A DNA stretch of 64,000 nucleotides from Streptomyces xantholiticus (GTDB lineage Bacteria > Actinomycetota > Actinomycetes > Streptomycetales > Streptomycetaceae): NCBI RefSeq assembly GCF_014651015.1, contig NZ_BMWB01000030.1:1-64000 (forward strand). The letters are read 5' to 3'. This document shows positions 26,682 to 36,006 of the stretch, piece after piece. Within the stretch, counting starts at the first letter, position 1. Every line of letters begins with the position of its first letter. The position numbers were made by a program, and so were the translations under genes. The notes under the pieces were generated by a model. The model had not been told where the DNA came from. It worked only from the letters and a program-made list of their open reading frames with translations, and ran no database searches.

Positions 26682-26801
26682 GGCCATGGAATCGGGACCG
26701 CGAGGGTCTACGGGTGTCGGGACGGCGGCGGCCGTCCGGCGAGGGTCCAGGCCGGCGCAAACGGGCGCGCTCCGAGACTGCCGTCGGCGGGCGGCTGGAC
26801 G

Positions 26802-26822
26802 CCTCACCCAGTTCGGGTGAGG
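26802..26822. promoter_or_regulatory. perfect palindrome CCTCACCC-N5-GGGTGAGG
   Basis: Eight-bp arms around agttc, between the lipid-kinase and YihY genes and about 120 nt past the kinase terminator. Same core and spacer as 22720 and 24183. Confidence 0.6.
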
Positions 26823-27253
26823 TGCAGCGATCGCCGCCACGAAATTTTGACGTTCGTCCGGTTCGCCGCATCGAAGCACGGGTAACCGGTCGCGTACGCG
26901 GCCGCCGTTGTGGCGCAGCTGGGCATCAAGCCCGCTGAGCGGTCCCACCCCGGCGCCGACGACCTGATGGTTCCTGGTGCGCGCCGGCGAGGGTCGCATG
27001 CGGCCGAACGGTCGTGGCCAGGAGGGGGACTGCCGGCACAGCGTCGGGCACCACGGCGGAACGGGCATGGGCCGAGCGGCCGAGCCGGCGGCACCGTGAC
27101 GCGGCACGGCTGCGGGACGGCGGGGCACGGGGGTATCCGAAGGGCCGGGACGGCGGTGGTGCACGACGCGGTCCCAGCCCGGCAGGACGACATCCCAGGC
27201 CCGGAACGGCACGGCAGCGCGACAGGCAGGGAGCCGCGGGTTTCAATGCCTTC

Positions 27254-28141
27254 ATGGGAGGCGAGGCTCGGCGCAGGCGCAAAGGTCCGCTACAGGCCGG
27301 GCAATGGGCATCTCAGGCGACTCGGCGCCTCAGGGAGAGCCAGCCGGGCAGGTTGTGGGGTGACCTGTGGAGCCGGCTCACCGAGGCCGACTTCTTCGAT
27401 CACGCGCTTCAGCTGGCCGCACTCGCGCTGCTGTGCTTCTTCCCGATGCTCATCGTCCTCACGGAGGCGACAGGCCGCGACACCGCGGCGGTCCTGATCC
27501 AGTGGCTGGGGCTGAACCAGGAGGCGGCAATGGCGGTGGCCTCGCTCATCGTTCCCGGGCCCGGCTCGGACACCGTGACGGTGGTGAGCGGCTTCCTCAT
27601 GGCACTGGGGGCTATGGCCGTGGCGGGAACTCTGCAGAGTTGGTACCGGCTGCTCTTCGACGCCCCTGGTCGGGGATGGCGGGACGTCGTGGTCCAAGTG
27701 GTCTGGCTCGTGGGCCTGCTCGTCTTCAGCGCCGTCCAAACCGGACTGGGCCGCGTGATGGGAGGGCTGCCTCTCAGGAGCCTGGCGGGATGGGTCTGGG
27801 CGGTCGCCTTCTGGTGGGGCACGGTCTGGATCCTCCTCTCCGGCGCAGTACGGTGGCGCGCCCTCCTGCCTGCGGCGCTGGCCACAGGTGTGTGCTGGTC
27901 AGGCTTGGGCCTGTTCTCCACGCATTACTTCTCGGCATCGATCGTGGCAAACGAACAGCGGTATGGCCCGGTCGGCGTCGTCTTGATCATTATCTCCTGG
28001 CTGGTGGCGGTAGGGGTGGTCATCCATTTGGGCGCGGTGATCGGCTGCATGTTCACCGATCGCCTGGGCACGCCCCGTACCGAGCGTGACGGTCCCGCCG
28101 CACCGGATCCCCCCGGGGCGGACCCCGACGCCCCCGCTTGA
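27254..28141 (+). CDS. YihY/BrkB-family membrane protein
   Basis: 295 aa from ATG 27254; the site upstream is weak and the true start could lie earlier in an open but arginine-rich stretch. Six hydrophobic helices with the family's features: FFDHALQLAALALLCFFPML near the N-terminus, SWYRLLFDAPG, and the C-terminal YGPVGVVLIIISWLVAVGVV followed by HLGAVIG. YihY/BrkB proteins were once misnamed ribonuclease BN; their transport or envelope role is still unclear. Intact counterpart of the broken copy at 23625-24102. Confidence 0.8.
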   Translation: MGGEARRRRKGPLQAGQWASQATRRLRESQPGRLWGDLWSRLTEADFFDHALQLAALALLCFFPMLIVLTEATGRDTAAVLIQWLGLNQEAAMAVASLIVPGPGSDTVTVVSGFLMALGAMAVAGTLQSWYRLLFDAPGRGWRDVVVQVVWLVGLLVFSAVQTGLGRVMGGLPLRSLAGWVWAVAFWWGTVWILLSGAVRWRALLPAALATGVCWSGLGLFSTHYFSASIVANEQRYGPVGVVLIIISWLVAVGVVIHLGAVIGCMFTDRLGTPRTERDGPAAPDPPGADPDAPA

Positions 28142-28607
28142 CCGCCGCCCGGTCAGGCCACCAAAGGGGACCCGCCCACGGTCCCGCACACCGCCGAAGA
28201 CATCCGGTCGACGGTCCGGCAGACGGCCGGACGACCCATGGCGGGACGACAGCACAGACCCACCGGCGCAGCGGGCCCGCCCCTCGGCCCGGCGCCGCCA
28301 GGGCCGCGTTCACGGTGACCGCCACAATCAGCGTGGTCGCCGAGGTCGAGACCGTCAGCCCCGGTGATTGCGAGGTGCTCCTCTCCTCCGGAACAGGGCC
28401 AACGCTGCCTGATACCGCACCAGTAGTGGCTGGTCTGCGCCGCCCCGGTGACAAGCGGCCAGGCATGTAGGGCAGGATGAGCGGTCGCACCCGATGTCGT
28501 AAACACGTCCGGGCGTGATCGTGCATCCTGGACTCGAGCAGGTGGCAAGTGACGAATGATCAGATCCGGCCGGTGGGCCGATTCCCGCGTCCTTCGGGAG
28601 GCGACCG
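28142..28607. other. 466-nt intergenic region upstream of the MscS gene
   Basis: No convincing gene in either strand and no copy of the TCACCC palindrome. It presumably contains the MscS promoter. Confidence 0.4.
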
Positions 28608-29684
28608 ATGAACCGGGACCTCGCCCTCGGCGACTTGATCGTGGCCGGGGTCGTCCTGGCGGCAGGCCTGTTGGTTGCGCTCCTTCTCCGCATGCTGCTG
28701 CTCTGGTTGGGCAAGCACGCGATGAGGACGCGCTGGAGCGGCGATGACGTCATCGTGCACGCGATGCGCGCGCTGGTGCCCTGGGCTGCGATCGCTGGTG
28801 GCGCTGCGGCTGCGGCTGCGGTGCTGCCGCTGACCAGGACGGTCCAGCGGCACGTCAACCAGTCCCTGACCGTGCTGCTCATCCTCGTCACGACCATCAC
28901 GGCGGCCCGGGTGATCACCGGCCTGTTGCGTACGATCACGCAGTCACGCCCCGGGGTCGCAGGCTCGGCCACCATCTTCGTCAACATCACGCGCGTCGTT
29001 GTCCTCGCGATCGGCTGCCTGGTGGTGCTGCAGACCCTTGGTATCTCGATAGCCCCGCTCCTCACGGCCCTGGGCGTGGGCGGTCTCGCGGTCGCCCTGG
29101 CCCTCCAGGACACGCTCGCCAACCTCTTCGCGGGCATCCACATCCTCGCTTCGAAGACGGTCCAGCAAGGCGACTACATCAAGCTGAGCAGTGGCGAAGA
29201 GGGATACGTCGTCGACATCAACTGGCGCCAGACGACCATCCGTGAGCTCTCCAACAACCTGGTCATCATCCCAAACAGCCGGCTCGCCGGCTCGAACATG
29301 ACCAACTACAACCGCCCCGAGCAGCAGATGACCCTGCTCGTCCAAGTGGGCGTCGGCTACGACAGCGACCTGGACCACGTCGAGCAGGTGACCAACGAGG
29401 TCGTCACGGAGGTGATGACCGAGATCACCGGTGCCGTCCCCGACCACGAGCCCGCCGTGCGCTTCCACACCTTCGGCGACTCCCGCATCGGCATGACCGT
29501 CATCCTGGGGGTCGGTGAGTTCAGCGACCAGTACCGCATCAAGCACGAGTTCATCAAGCGTCTGCACAAGCGGTACTCGGCGGAGGGCATCCGCATTCCG
29601 GCGCCCGCACGGACGGTCGCGCTCCAACAGGGCTCGGTCACCATTCCGCATCAGCGGGACGCGGTCACCGAGATGGGGCTGTAA
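28608..29684 (+). CDS. small-conductance mechanosensitive channel (MscS family)
   Basis: 358 aa from ATG 28608 with GGGAGGCGA upstream. Helices at about 8-30, 50-72, 85-105 and 125-145 are followed by the pore-lining helix LTALGVGGLAVALALQDTLA and the beta-domain (GDYIKLSSGEEGYVVDINWR, then NNLVIIPNSRLAGS). These are the family's signature blocks. The channel opens under membrane tension to release solutes during hypo-osmotic shock. A single gene; adjacent YihY and phosphate-transporter genes share its strand. Confidence 0.9.
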   Translation: MNRDLALGDLIVAGVVLAAGLLVALLLRMLLLWLGKHAMRTRWSGDDVIVHAMRALVPWAAIAGGAAAAAAVLPLTRTVQRHVNQSLTVLLILVTTITAARVITGLLRTITQSRPGVAGSATIFVNITRVVVLAIGCLVVLQTLGISIAPLLTALGVGGLAVALALQDTLANLFAGIHILASKTVQQGDYIKLSSGEEGYVVDINWRQTTIRELSNNLVIIPNSRLAGSNMTNYNRPEQQMTLLVQVGVGYDSDLDHVEQVTNEVVTEVMTEITGAVPDHEPAVRFHTFGDSRIGMTVILGVGEFSDQYRIKHEFIKRLHKRYSAEGIRIPAPARTVALQQGSVTIPHQRDAVTEMGL

Positions 29685-29689
29685 GTGGT

Positions 29690-30290
29690 TCGGTCCTGTC
29701 TCACCTTTTCGGTGGTGACGCAGCGTGCTGCTACCCGGGGAGGATCCGGTGACGCAGGAGGGCGAATCCCGCCCGGCCTTACATCTGTCGCGCGATCAGC
29801 ATGGTCTTGGTGTTGACGCCCTCGGCGGGGCCGTTGCCGTAGGGGAGGGCGAGGCCGGCGACGCCGGCGTCGTGGTCCGGGTCGAGGCCGTTGAGAAACG
29901 GCCGGCACACCGGGCTCTTCGGTGCGGCGCAGGTGATCGCGGTAGGGGTCGACCAGGCAGGCGCGGTATTGGGGCGGGCGATGGAGCCGGTCGGGCTCGG
30001 GTACGTACCGCTCGGATGTGTTCAGGGCGAGATTGAGCCGTCGAGCGCAGTCCAGCAGTCCCACACCGTTGTCGATCAGGGCATGGAACGCGTGCCGGCG
30101 TTCCAGGGCGGTGTGTTCGCGGGTGAGCCCCTGTCGTTTCGGTCCGGCCTTCGCCCAGCAGGTGCTGTGCGCCGCCACCACCTTCTCCACCGCCCTCGCC
30201 AGGCCGTGCCACGGATGCCACCGATCACTGACCTGCGTCGTTTCGGTCCGGGCGCGGCGGATCATCTCGGCATACGTCACCAGCACCCCA
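29690..30290 (-). pseudogene. C-terminal half of an ISL3-family transposase, frameshifted
   Basis: Reading from about 30290 the minus strand gives QVSDRWHPWHGLARAVEKVV, CARRLNLALNTSERYVPEPD and PQYRACLVDPYRDHLRRTEE. After frame changes it yields the ISL3-like ATTLPHNNG-type region, then QIYGRAGF-like debris near 29700. The N-terminal zinc-finger and DDE parts are missing. Confidence 0.75.
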
Positions 30291-30508
30291 GTGCCCGGCA
30301 TGGCGCCCGGCTCGCGCCCGGCCCGCACCGTGTATGGGCACCCTGCGGCCTGTTCCGGTCCGTGCAGAGCGACGTTCATCCGCCGTGTGCGTGTCGCGTG
30401 TCCGTGCCCGGCAACCGCGGGGGTTTCGCGGCAGGATGGAGACAGGGCGAGGGTGCCTGCGGCCGTCCGGGTGCCGTGACCGTGTGCGTGGCGAAAGGTG
30501 ATCCGGCC

Positions 30509-31507
30509 ATGGAGCTCACTCTGGTGGTGCTGATCATCATCGTGGGGCTGACGTTCGACTTCACCAACGGCTTCCACGACGCCGCGAACGCGATTGCCAC
30601 CTCCATCTCCACCCGGGCCCTCACGCCCCGCATCGCCCTGGCCATGGCCGCCGTGATGAACTTCCTCGGTGCCTTCCTGGGCACCGAGGTGGCCAAGACC
30701 GTCGGCAGCGGCATCATCGCTGCACCTCAGGAACTGTCCGGCCTGCTGCTGGTGTTGTGCGCGCTCATCGGCGCGATCGGCTGGAACGTCTTCACCTGGT
30801 GGCGGGGGCTGCCGACCTCGTCCTCCCACGCCCTGATCGGCGGACTGGTCGGTGCCGCCCTCGCCGCCTCCGCCACCGTGCACTGGACCGGCATTGTGGA
30901 CAAGGTCCTGCTGCCCATGCTGCTGTCCCCGCTGGTCGGCGTGGCCCTCGGCTACACACTGCACACGATCATCCTGTGGGCGTTCCGCCGCTCCGCCCCG
31001 CGCCCCGTCACCCGCCGCTTCCGTATGGCGCAGACCATGTCAGCCGCCGCCATGGGCCTCGGACACGGGCTGCAGGACGCGCAGAAGACCATGGGCGTCA
31101 TCGTCCTCGCGTTGGTCACGGCGGGATGGCAGGACGACTTCTCCGTACCCCTTTGGGTGATCGCGGCAGTGGCCGTGGCGATGGCCGCCGGCACCTACAG
31201 CGGCGGACGCCGCATCATCACCACCCTGGGCCGGCGCATCGTCCACCTCGACCCGCCACGCGGCTTCGCCGCCGAGACCGCCGCCACGGCCGTCCTCTAC
31301 ACCACCGCGTTCGTCTTCAAGGCCCCGATCTCCACCACCCAGACGATCACCGCGGCCATTCTGGGCGCCGGCGCGACCCGGCGCATCTCGGCCGTGCGCT
31401 GGCAGGTGGCCCGTTCCATCGGCACCGCGTGGATCCTCACCTTCCCCGGAGCCGGGCTGCCCGCCGCCGCCCTCTATCTGATCCTGCACGCCATCACTGG
31501 CCTGTGA
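30509..31507 (+). CDS. PiT-family inorganic phosphate transporter
   Basis: 332 aa from ATG 30509 with GAAAGG upstream. The two repeated PiT signature motifs are present: GFHDAANAIATSISTRAL (first half) and GLGHGLQDAQKTMGVI (second half), within about ten hydrophobic helices, plus TSSSHALIGG in the middle. It would take up phosphate, often as a metal-phosphate complex, driven by protons. No PhoU-like regulator gene is nearby. The next gene starts 18 nt downstream and is probably in the same transcript. Confidence 0.9.
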   Translation: MELTLVVLIIIVGLTFDFTNGFHDAANAIATSISTRALTPRIALAMAAVMNFLGAFLGTEVAKTVGSGIIAAPQELSGLLLVLCALIGAIGWNVFTWWRGLPTSSSHALIGGLVGAALAASATVHWTGIVDKVLLPMLLSPLVGVALGYTLHTIILWAFRRSAPRPVTRRFRMAQTMSAAAMGLGHGLQDAQKTMGVIVLALVTAGWQDDFSVPLWVIAAVAVAMAAGTYSGGRRIITTLGRRIVHLDPPRGFAAETAATAVLYTTAFVFKAPISTTQTITAAILGAGATRRISAVRWQVARSIGTAWILTFPGAGLPAAALYLILHAITGL

Positions 31508-31525
31508 CCGCAGCGGAGGCCCACG

Positions 31526-32149
31526 ATGCCCACCCCACCCACTCCCAAGTCGGGCAAGCCACCAGGCGCCGGCCTCCCCGACGGCCTCCCCGTGCCAGGC
31601 CGCTTCAGTCATCTGCACCCCGACGACGGCGCCTGCCTGATGGAGGAGGCCTCCCTGCTGGCCACCGGCCGCTTCACCGACCGACCGCCCGGCACGCATC
31701 CGGTACTCGCGGCGCTCGCCCGTGCGGTCAACGACGCCGTCGACGACGCCACCCGCCACACCCTGTGGCCGCTGGCCGCCGATCTTGCCGACGCCAACCC
31801 CGCCGACCGTGCCTACGGTCCGCTATTGGTGGGCACGGTCGTGGACGCCGCCCTCCGCGTGCGGCCCGAGTCTCGGCGCCTGAAATGGCGCAGCGCGGCC
31901 TGCCACGCCCGGGCCCACCGGCTCGCCCGAGCCCGTACCGCGACGACACCGGCCCGCATCGCCGACATGCTGTGGTGGCGCGGCCCCGGCCACCACCACC
32001 TCGAACACGCCCTCCGCGTCCTGCTCACCGCCCCCGACGCCGACCAGCGCCTCGCCCGGCTCCTTCACCGGGCCGTGAGCGAGGCCCGGGTCCGAACCAC
32101 CGTGGAACAGGCACCGACCCACGCGGAGACCTCCTCTCAGCGCGGATGA
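31526..32149 (+). CDS. hypothetical protein, likely cotranscribed with the phosphate transporter
   Basis: 207 aa from ATG 31526 with CGGAGG 6 nt upstream, 18 nt after the PiT stop. Soluble, arginine/alanine-rich, mostly helical; no motif recognised. It includes AVNDAVDDATRHTLWPLAAD and ADMLWWRGPGHHHLEHALRV. The tight spacing suggests a role tied to phosphate uptake or simple read-through. A weak inverted repeat (CCCGGC/GCCGGG, 32152-32170) follows. Confidence 0.6.
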   Translation: MPTPPTPKSGKPPGAGLPDGLPVPGRFSHLHPDDGACLMEEASLLATGRFTDRPPGTHPVLAALARAVNDAVDDATRHTLWPLAADLADANPADRAYGPLLVGTVVDAALRVRPESRRLKWRSAACHARAHRLARARTATTPARIADMLWWRGPGHHHLEHALRVLLTAPDADQRLARLLHRAVSEARVRTTVEQAPTHAETSSQRG

Positions 32150-32426
32150 ATCCCGGCCTGCGGAGCCGGGCCGGCTGGGCAGGTGGGTCGGCCGAGGCAG
32201 ACCACCAGCAGGCAGTGCTGGTCCGGTTGTGTGGTCGTCGGGGGGCTCGGCTGGGACGCTCCCTGGTCCGTGCCTCGGTGGCCGCCGCCGTCGGGCGCCG
32301 CTGCTGGGCCCGTGTCGCTGCGGTCGGAGGCCGCCGGAGCGGGTGCCGGTGGCGAGGCCGGCGGCTGCTGTGGTGAGGTCGCCGCCGATGCGGGACGGGG
32401 GGACGCCGGACGAGACGAGGCCACTG

Positions 32427-34709
32427 TCACGAGCGGCGGAAGCTCACCTCGGCCCACGTCAGGTCGGCGGTGTCCTCCAGCGTGTAGGTCCCGGGTTCCA
32501 GAGCGGCGCGCAGCGCGTCCGCCCGGCGCGTGTCTCCGGGCATGACGACCAGGCTGAGGCCTGGTTGTCGTGCCCCGTCCTGGATGCTGAGCACCATCTC
32601 AGCAGGGGTCTCCTGCCCGCGAAGGGCCGCGCTGAGAACGCTGCGCACCAGTGCCGTCCGGGCCGCTGCGTCCACGGGCGGCACGTCGAGGTCCGCATGG
32701 GCGTGGACGGTCACCACACAGCCCGACTCCCGGGCACCGCCGACCAGTTCACGCAGGGGCCGGTCGAACACCCCTGGCAGGTGGAGTTCGTCGCGGATGG
32801 ACTGGGCCAGCCGGTCCGCCCGTCCCCGCAGTGCACCCGGATCGTGCGTTTCGCCGGTGGCCACCGAGCGGAGGAACGGCAGCACCTGCTCGTCGATCTC
32901 GGCGAGCCGTCTGCGATGCTGCACCGCTCGCGCCCGGGCCGCCGACTCGGTCGCCACGACCACCATGCGGTGCCGGTGGGCGTCCAGGACCGCGCCGCCC
33001 AAAGTGACCAGTGTGCGTCTGATGACCAGCCCCATCACGACGCCCATCGCCGGAGCGAGCATCGCCGGCAGCGCCATGGCGACCGCACCCGTCGGTGTCG
33101 CCGCGGCCGGCGGATCGGCGGCCACCAGGATGACTATGCCCGCCTCCTCGCACGCCAGTGCCAGTGCCGTCTGCCGCAGCGGACGCACGACGACGAGCAG
33201 GGTCAGAAGCGGCGTCACCGCGCCGATCGGCCACGACCGATAGTCCGTTATGCCCTCCGGCGGGATCACCAGCAGGCTGCTCACCGCGCCGGCGGTCGCC
33301 ACGACCAGCAGCACGGCGGCCACCTTCGCGCTGATCCGGCGGTGTGCCCGGCCGAGCAGGATGCACGTAGCCGCGGTCAGGGCCGCGTACCACACCAGAT
33401 GCGCCACCATCTGGGGCATGTGCACGGTCCGGACCACCGCGACGACGACCATGACCGCCAGATACGGCAGACACACCGCGGCCAGCGGTGCACGGACGTC
33501 CCCCACCGCTGCCCGCAGCGTCTCCAGCCGCCCGCGTCGGCCCGCCGGCACACCACCGCCCGGGGCGGCCACCGGCGAGCTCCACCGCAGACGCACCGTG
33601 GTACCGCGTCCGGGTTCGCTGTGGACGTCGGCCTCCCCGCCGACGTCCGTCATGCGCTGACGCACCGAGTCCTGCAGTCCCACGGCCGTCTTGCGGACCT
33701 GGGAGACGGAGAACCCCTTGCCGTTGTCGCAGACGGCCAGTTCCAGGGCGCGCCGGTCTCCGCTCAGCCGGACGTGGACGTGCGAGGCGCCGGCGTACCG
33801 CACATTGCGCAGCGCCTCGACGGCCGCCCCGGTACACGCGGCAGCCACCTCGTGCGGCAGCGGCAATCCACCCGACGGGAAGTCGGTCGAGACCCGCGGG
33901 CGGGGGAGGCCACCGACGGAGGTCGCCACGAGCCCCGACAGCAACGACACGAGGTCGGTCTCGGCGCCGTCCTCCTCCGGGGCCGCCCCGGCGGTGAGCC
34001 CGGCCACCGCACGACGGGCCTCCGCGCGCTGCTCGTCGACGGGGACGCCGCGTGTGCCCGCGGCTCGAAGCGCGGCACCGACGTCGTCATGAAGCAGACG
34101 CTGGAAGTCCCGTTGGCTCCGTCGCGCGGCCTGTTCCCGCGCGGCGGCCTCGCTCGCGTCCAGGTCCTCGCGTACGGCGGCGTCGGCTCGCTCCCCGGCG
34201 CCACGCATGACCGGGGCCAGCACGGCCGCGGCCACACCCCCGGCGAACGGCGGCCAGATCCCCTCCAGAGCCGTCCACATGCCCTCGTGCCACCCGGCCG
34301 CCACCTGTGCCGCCAGACAAACCACGGCCAGGGGCCGGCCCCATACGCCGGGAAGGTATGCCACGGCGAGGAGAACCGCCGTGACCGTCACCATGCAACG
34401 CAGTCCCGTTACGATCTCGTCGGGCTGCTCGAGCGCGTACGCGGCGTGCACGGCCAGTGCCACGGCCACCGCCGTCAGGGCGTCGTACCGCCCGATCCGT
34501 ACGAAGGCACCCCGGTAGGCCCAGGCCGCGGTGCACCCCGCGAAGAGCACCGCTGCCGCCGATGTCAGCGGATGGAGCCCGACCGACCCGGAGACGACCA
34601 GCGACGCCACCACGATCCACCAGGCGACGACGAACAGCAGGGCCATGCCGGCGAACGACCGCCGGAGCGCGCTCTCCACGCCGGAGCGGTAGGTGCCGCG
34701 TCCCGTCAC
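32427..34709 (-). CDS. two-module sensor histidine kinase (HisKA_3-like)
   Basis: 760 aa; its GTG start at 34709 overlaps the TGA of the response regulator (GTGA), so translation is coupled. Layout: hydrophobic block 1 (about 20-170), a dimerisation helix with the probable phospho-His in RLLHDDVGAALR (His207), then an HATPase domain with N-box EALRNVRYAG (Asn302), G1 box CDNGKGF (328-334) and G2 box GRGTTV (about 368). A second hydrophobic block (about 406-573) follows, then a C-terminal module with another helix (RRRLAEIDEQVLPFLRSV) but no recognisable ATP-binding boxes. The extra half looks like a degenerate second kinase. It probably phosphorylates the adjacent regulator. Confidence 0.8.
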   Translation of the reverse strand: MTGRGTYRSGVESALRRSFAGMALLFVVAWWIVVASLVVSGSVGLHPLTSAAAVLFAGCTAAWAYRGAFVRIGRYDALTAVAVALAVHAAYALEQPDEIVTGLRCMVTVTAVLLAVAYLPGVWGRPLAVVCLAAQVAAGWHEGMWTALEGIWPPFAGGVAAAVLAPVMRGAGERADAAVREDLDASEAAAREQAARRSQRDFQRLLHDDVGAALRAAGTRGVPVDEQRAEARRAVAGLTAGAAPEEDGAETDLVSLLSGLVATSVGGLPRPRVSTDFPSGGLPLPHEVAAACTGAAVEALRNVRYAGASHVHVRLSGDRRALELAVCDNGKGFSVSQVRKTAVGLQDSVRQRMTDVGGEADVHSEPGRGTTVRLRWSSPVAAPGGGVPAGRRGRLETLRAAVGDVRAPLAAVCLPYLAVMVVVAVVRTVHMPQMVAHLVWYAALTAATCILLGRAHRRISAKVAAVLLVVATAGAVSSLLVIPPEGITDYRSWPIGAVTPLLTLLVVVRPLRQTALALACEEAGIVILVAADPPAAATPTGAVAMALPAMLAPAMGVVMGLVIRRTLVTLGGAVLDAHRHRMVVVATESAARARAVQHRRRLAEIDEQVLPFLRSVATGETHDPGALRGRADRLAQSIRDELHLPGVFDRPLRELVGGARESGCVVTVHAHADLDVPPVDAAARTALVRSVLSAALRGQETPAEMVLSIQDGARQPGLSLVVMPGDTRRADALRAALEPGTYTLEDTADLTWAEVSFRRS

Positions 34710-35398
34710 TCCGCCACGTCCGGGCCGATGTCGATGTGCCCGTCCAGCACCGAGCGCCACACCAGCTGGGAGTTGTAGTCGAGCTTCTTGCCGCCGCCTT
34801 TGGCGAACGCGTCGATGGCACGCCTGCGGTGGGTCTTCACGGTGTCCTCCGACATGTACAGGCGCTTGGCGATGTCCGCCGGCCTCAATCCGCGGGCCAG
34901 CAGCTCCAGCACCTCGAGCTGCCTCGCACTGAGACGGACCTTCCCCCGCTGGTCGTTGACGATCTGGTGGGCCAGCCGGCTGGAGACGTACGCCTTCCCG
35001 CTGTGCGCGGCCCCGATGGCCTCGACGAGCTGAGCGTCCGGGTCCTCCTTCAGCACCAGTCCCAAGGCCCCGGCCTCGATACCTCTGCGGACCACCACGG
35101 GGCGGTGCTCACGGCTGAACAGCATGACGTGCGGGCCCCATTCCCGCAGACGCCCGACGTTCTCGCCGACGTCGCTTCCGTCGCTCAACTCGATGTCCAG
35201 CAGTACGACGGTGGGAACCACCGTCACCCTCGAGGGCAGGTCCGTGACGGTCTCGGCGCTGCCCACCCATGTGACCTCGGGCGCCAACTCGGTGAGGCAG
35301 GCACGAATGCCGTGCAGGATCACCGGGTGGTCGTCGACGGCGGCCAGGAGCGCCCCGGCCGCTGTGTCCTCACTGCTCGCACCCTGCGTACCGTTCAT
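34706..35398 (-). CDS. LuxR/NarL-type response regulator
   Basis: 230 aa from ATG 35398 with GGGAGAAGG just upstream. Receiver domain with D22/D23 (VDDHP), phospho-acceptor D68 (LLDIELSDG), S95 and K117 (LKEDPDA). A C-terminal GerE helix-turn-helix covers about 155-205 (LSARQLEVLELLARGLRPAD, MSEDTVKTHRRRAIDAFA). First gene of a two-gene operon with the kinase (4-nt overlap). A perfect inverted repeat 65-90 nt upstream is a candidate autoregulatory operator. Confidence 0.9.
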   Translation of the reverse strand: MNGTQGASSEDTAAGALLAAVDDHPVILHGIRACLTELAPEVTWVGSAETVTDLPSRVTVVPTVVLLDIELSDGSDVGENVGRLREWGPHVMLFSREHRPVVVRRGIEAGALGLVLKEDPDAQLVEAIGAAHSGKAYVSSRLAHQIVNDQRGKVRLSARQLEVLELLARGLRPADIAKRLYMSEDTVKTHRRRAIDAFAKGGGKKLDYNSQLVWRSVLDGHIDIGPDVAE

Positions 35399-35462
35399 CC
35401 TTCTCCCTCACGATGACGCCCCTGAAAGCCTGAGGAAGGGTCTACCACCGGGCGGCGGGCGA

Positions 35463-35488
35463 GTATGTCCCCTTTCCCGGGGACATAC
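35463..35488. promoter_or_regulatory. perfect 10-bp inverted repeat between divergent genes
   Basis: GTATGTCCCC-N6-GGGGACATAC (35463-35472, 35479-35488). It is the most conspicuous palindrome of the 198-nt gap between the response regulator (start 35398) and the divergent small gene (start 35597), a typical place for a regulator dimer site controlling both. Confidence 0.7.
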
Positions 35489-35596
35489 AGTGACGTCCCG
35501 CCGAAGCGAAGGTAGGTGAACCGGCCGGTCCCCGCAGCCACTTGGCGAGTGGCCGCGGTGCCGGCGCACCACACACCCACAGATCAGGAGCAGACC

Positions 35597-35980
35597 ATGG
35601 GCAGGTTCACCAAGCGGGTCGGCGCCTTCGAGTCCCCGCACTCGGTCGCCGACACGATGACGATCCTCTACAACGGCGTGTCCGAGCAGCTCAGCAACGC
35701 CACGCCGACTGTCTCAGAGCCCGGCCTGGCCGCCTCGATCTACCTGACCCGCTTCGACGACAGCGGCCTGACGGTGACCGCGGGCAACAGGATCGAGACG
35801 TACTTCCGCTTCATGGTCGACGTCACGTCCAACGGCAGCGGCTGCGTCGGTGAGGCGTACTTCGACCGGCGCATGGGAGCGATCAACCGCTGGATGGGCA
35901 ACGCCATGGGGCTCACCGGCGGCCTCTCCCTCACGTTCCAGCAATGCAGTATCCGCACCCGCGGCTGGACCATCGCCTGA
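35597..35980 (+). CDS. hypothetical protein divergent from the two-component system
   Basis: 127 aa from ATG 35597 with AGGAG 7 nt upstream. No signal or membrane segment. It is rich in beta-type segments (LAASIYLTRFDDSGLTVTAG, ETYFRFMVDVTSNGSGC) with a helical C-terminal third (GAINRWMGNAMGLTGGLS). No family recognised; it could be a small sensor or effector. It is followed 26 nt later by the cysteine-rich gene, forming an apparent two-gene unit with its own terminator. Confidence 0.6.
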   Translation: MGRFTKRVGAFESPHSVADTMTILYNGVSEQLSNATPTVSEPGLAASIYLTRFDDSGLTVTAGNRIETYFRFMVDVTSNGSGCVGEAYFDRRMGAINRWMGNAMGLTGGLSLTFQQCSIRTRGWTIA

Positions 35981-36006
35981 TTCGCCGAGGCGGAGGAGGA
36001 ACGAAC

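Larger units (their letters stand above)
26652..27253. other. 602-nt intergenic region
   Basis: Begins with the terminator at 26653-26681 and contains the palindrome at 26802-26822. No convincing gene; the open frame running into the YihY gene is arginine/glycine-rich and lacks a start signal. Confidence 0.5.

Noticed and set aside
32229..34778. Plus-strand 800-codon frame opposite the histidine kinase
   Set aside because: Shadow frame; the minus strand has HATPase boxes and a GTGA overlap with the response regulator.
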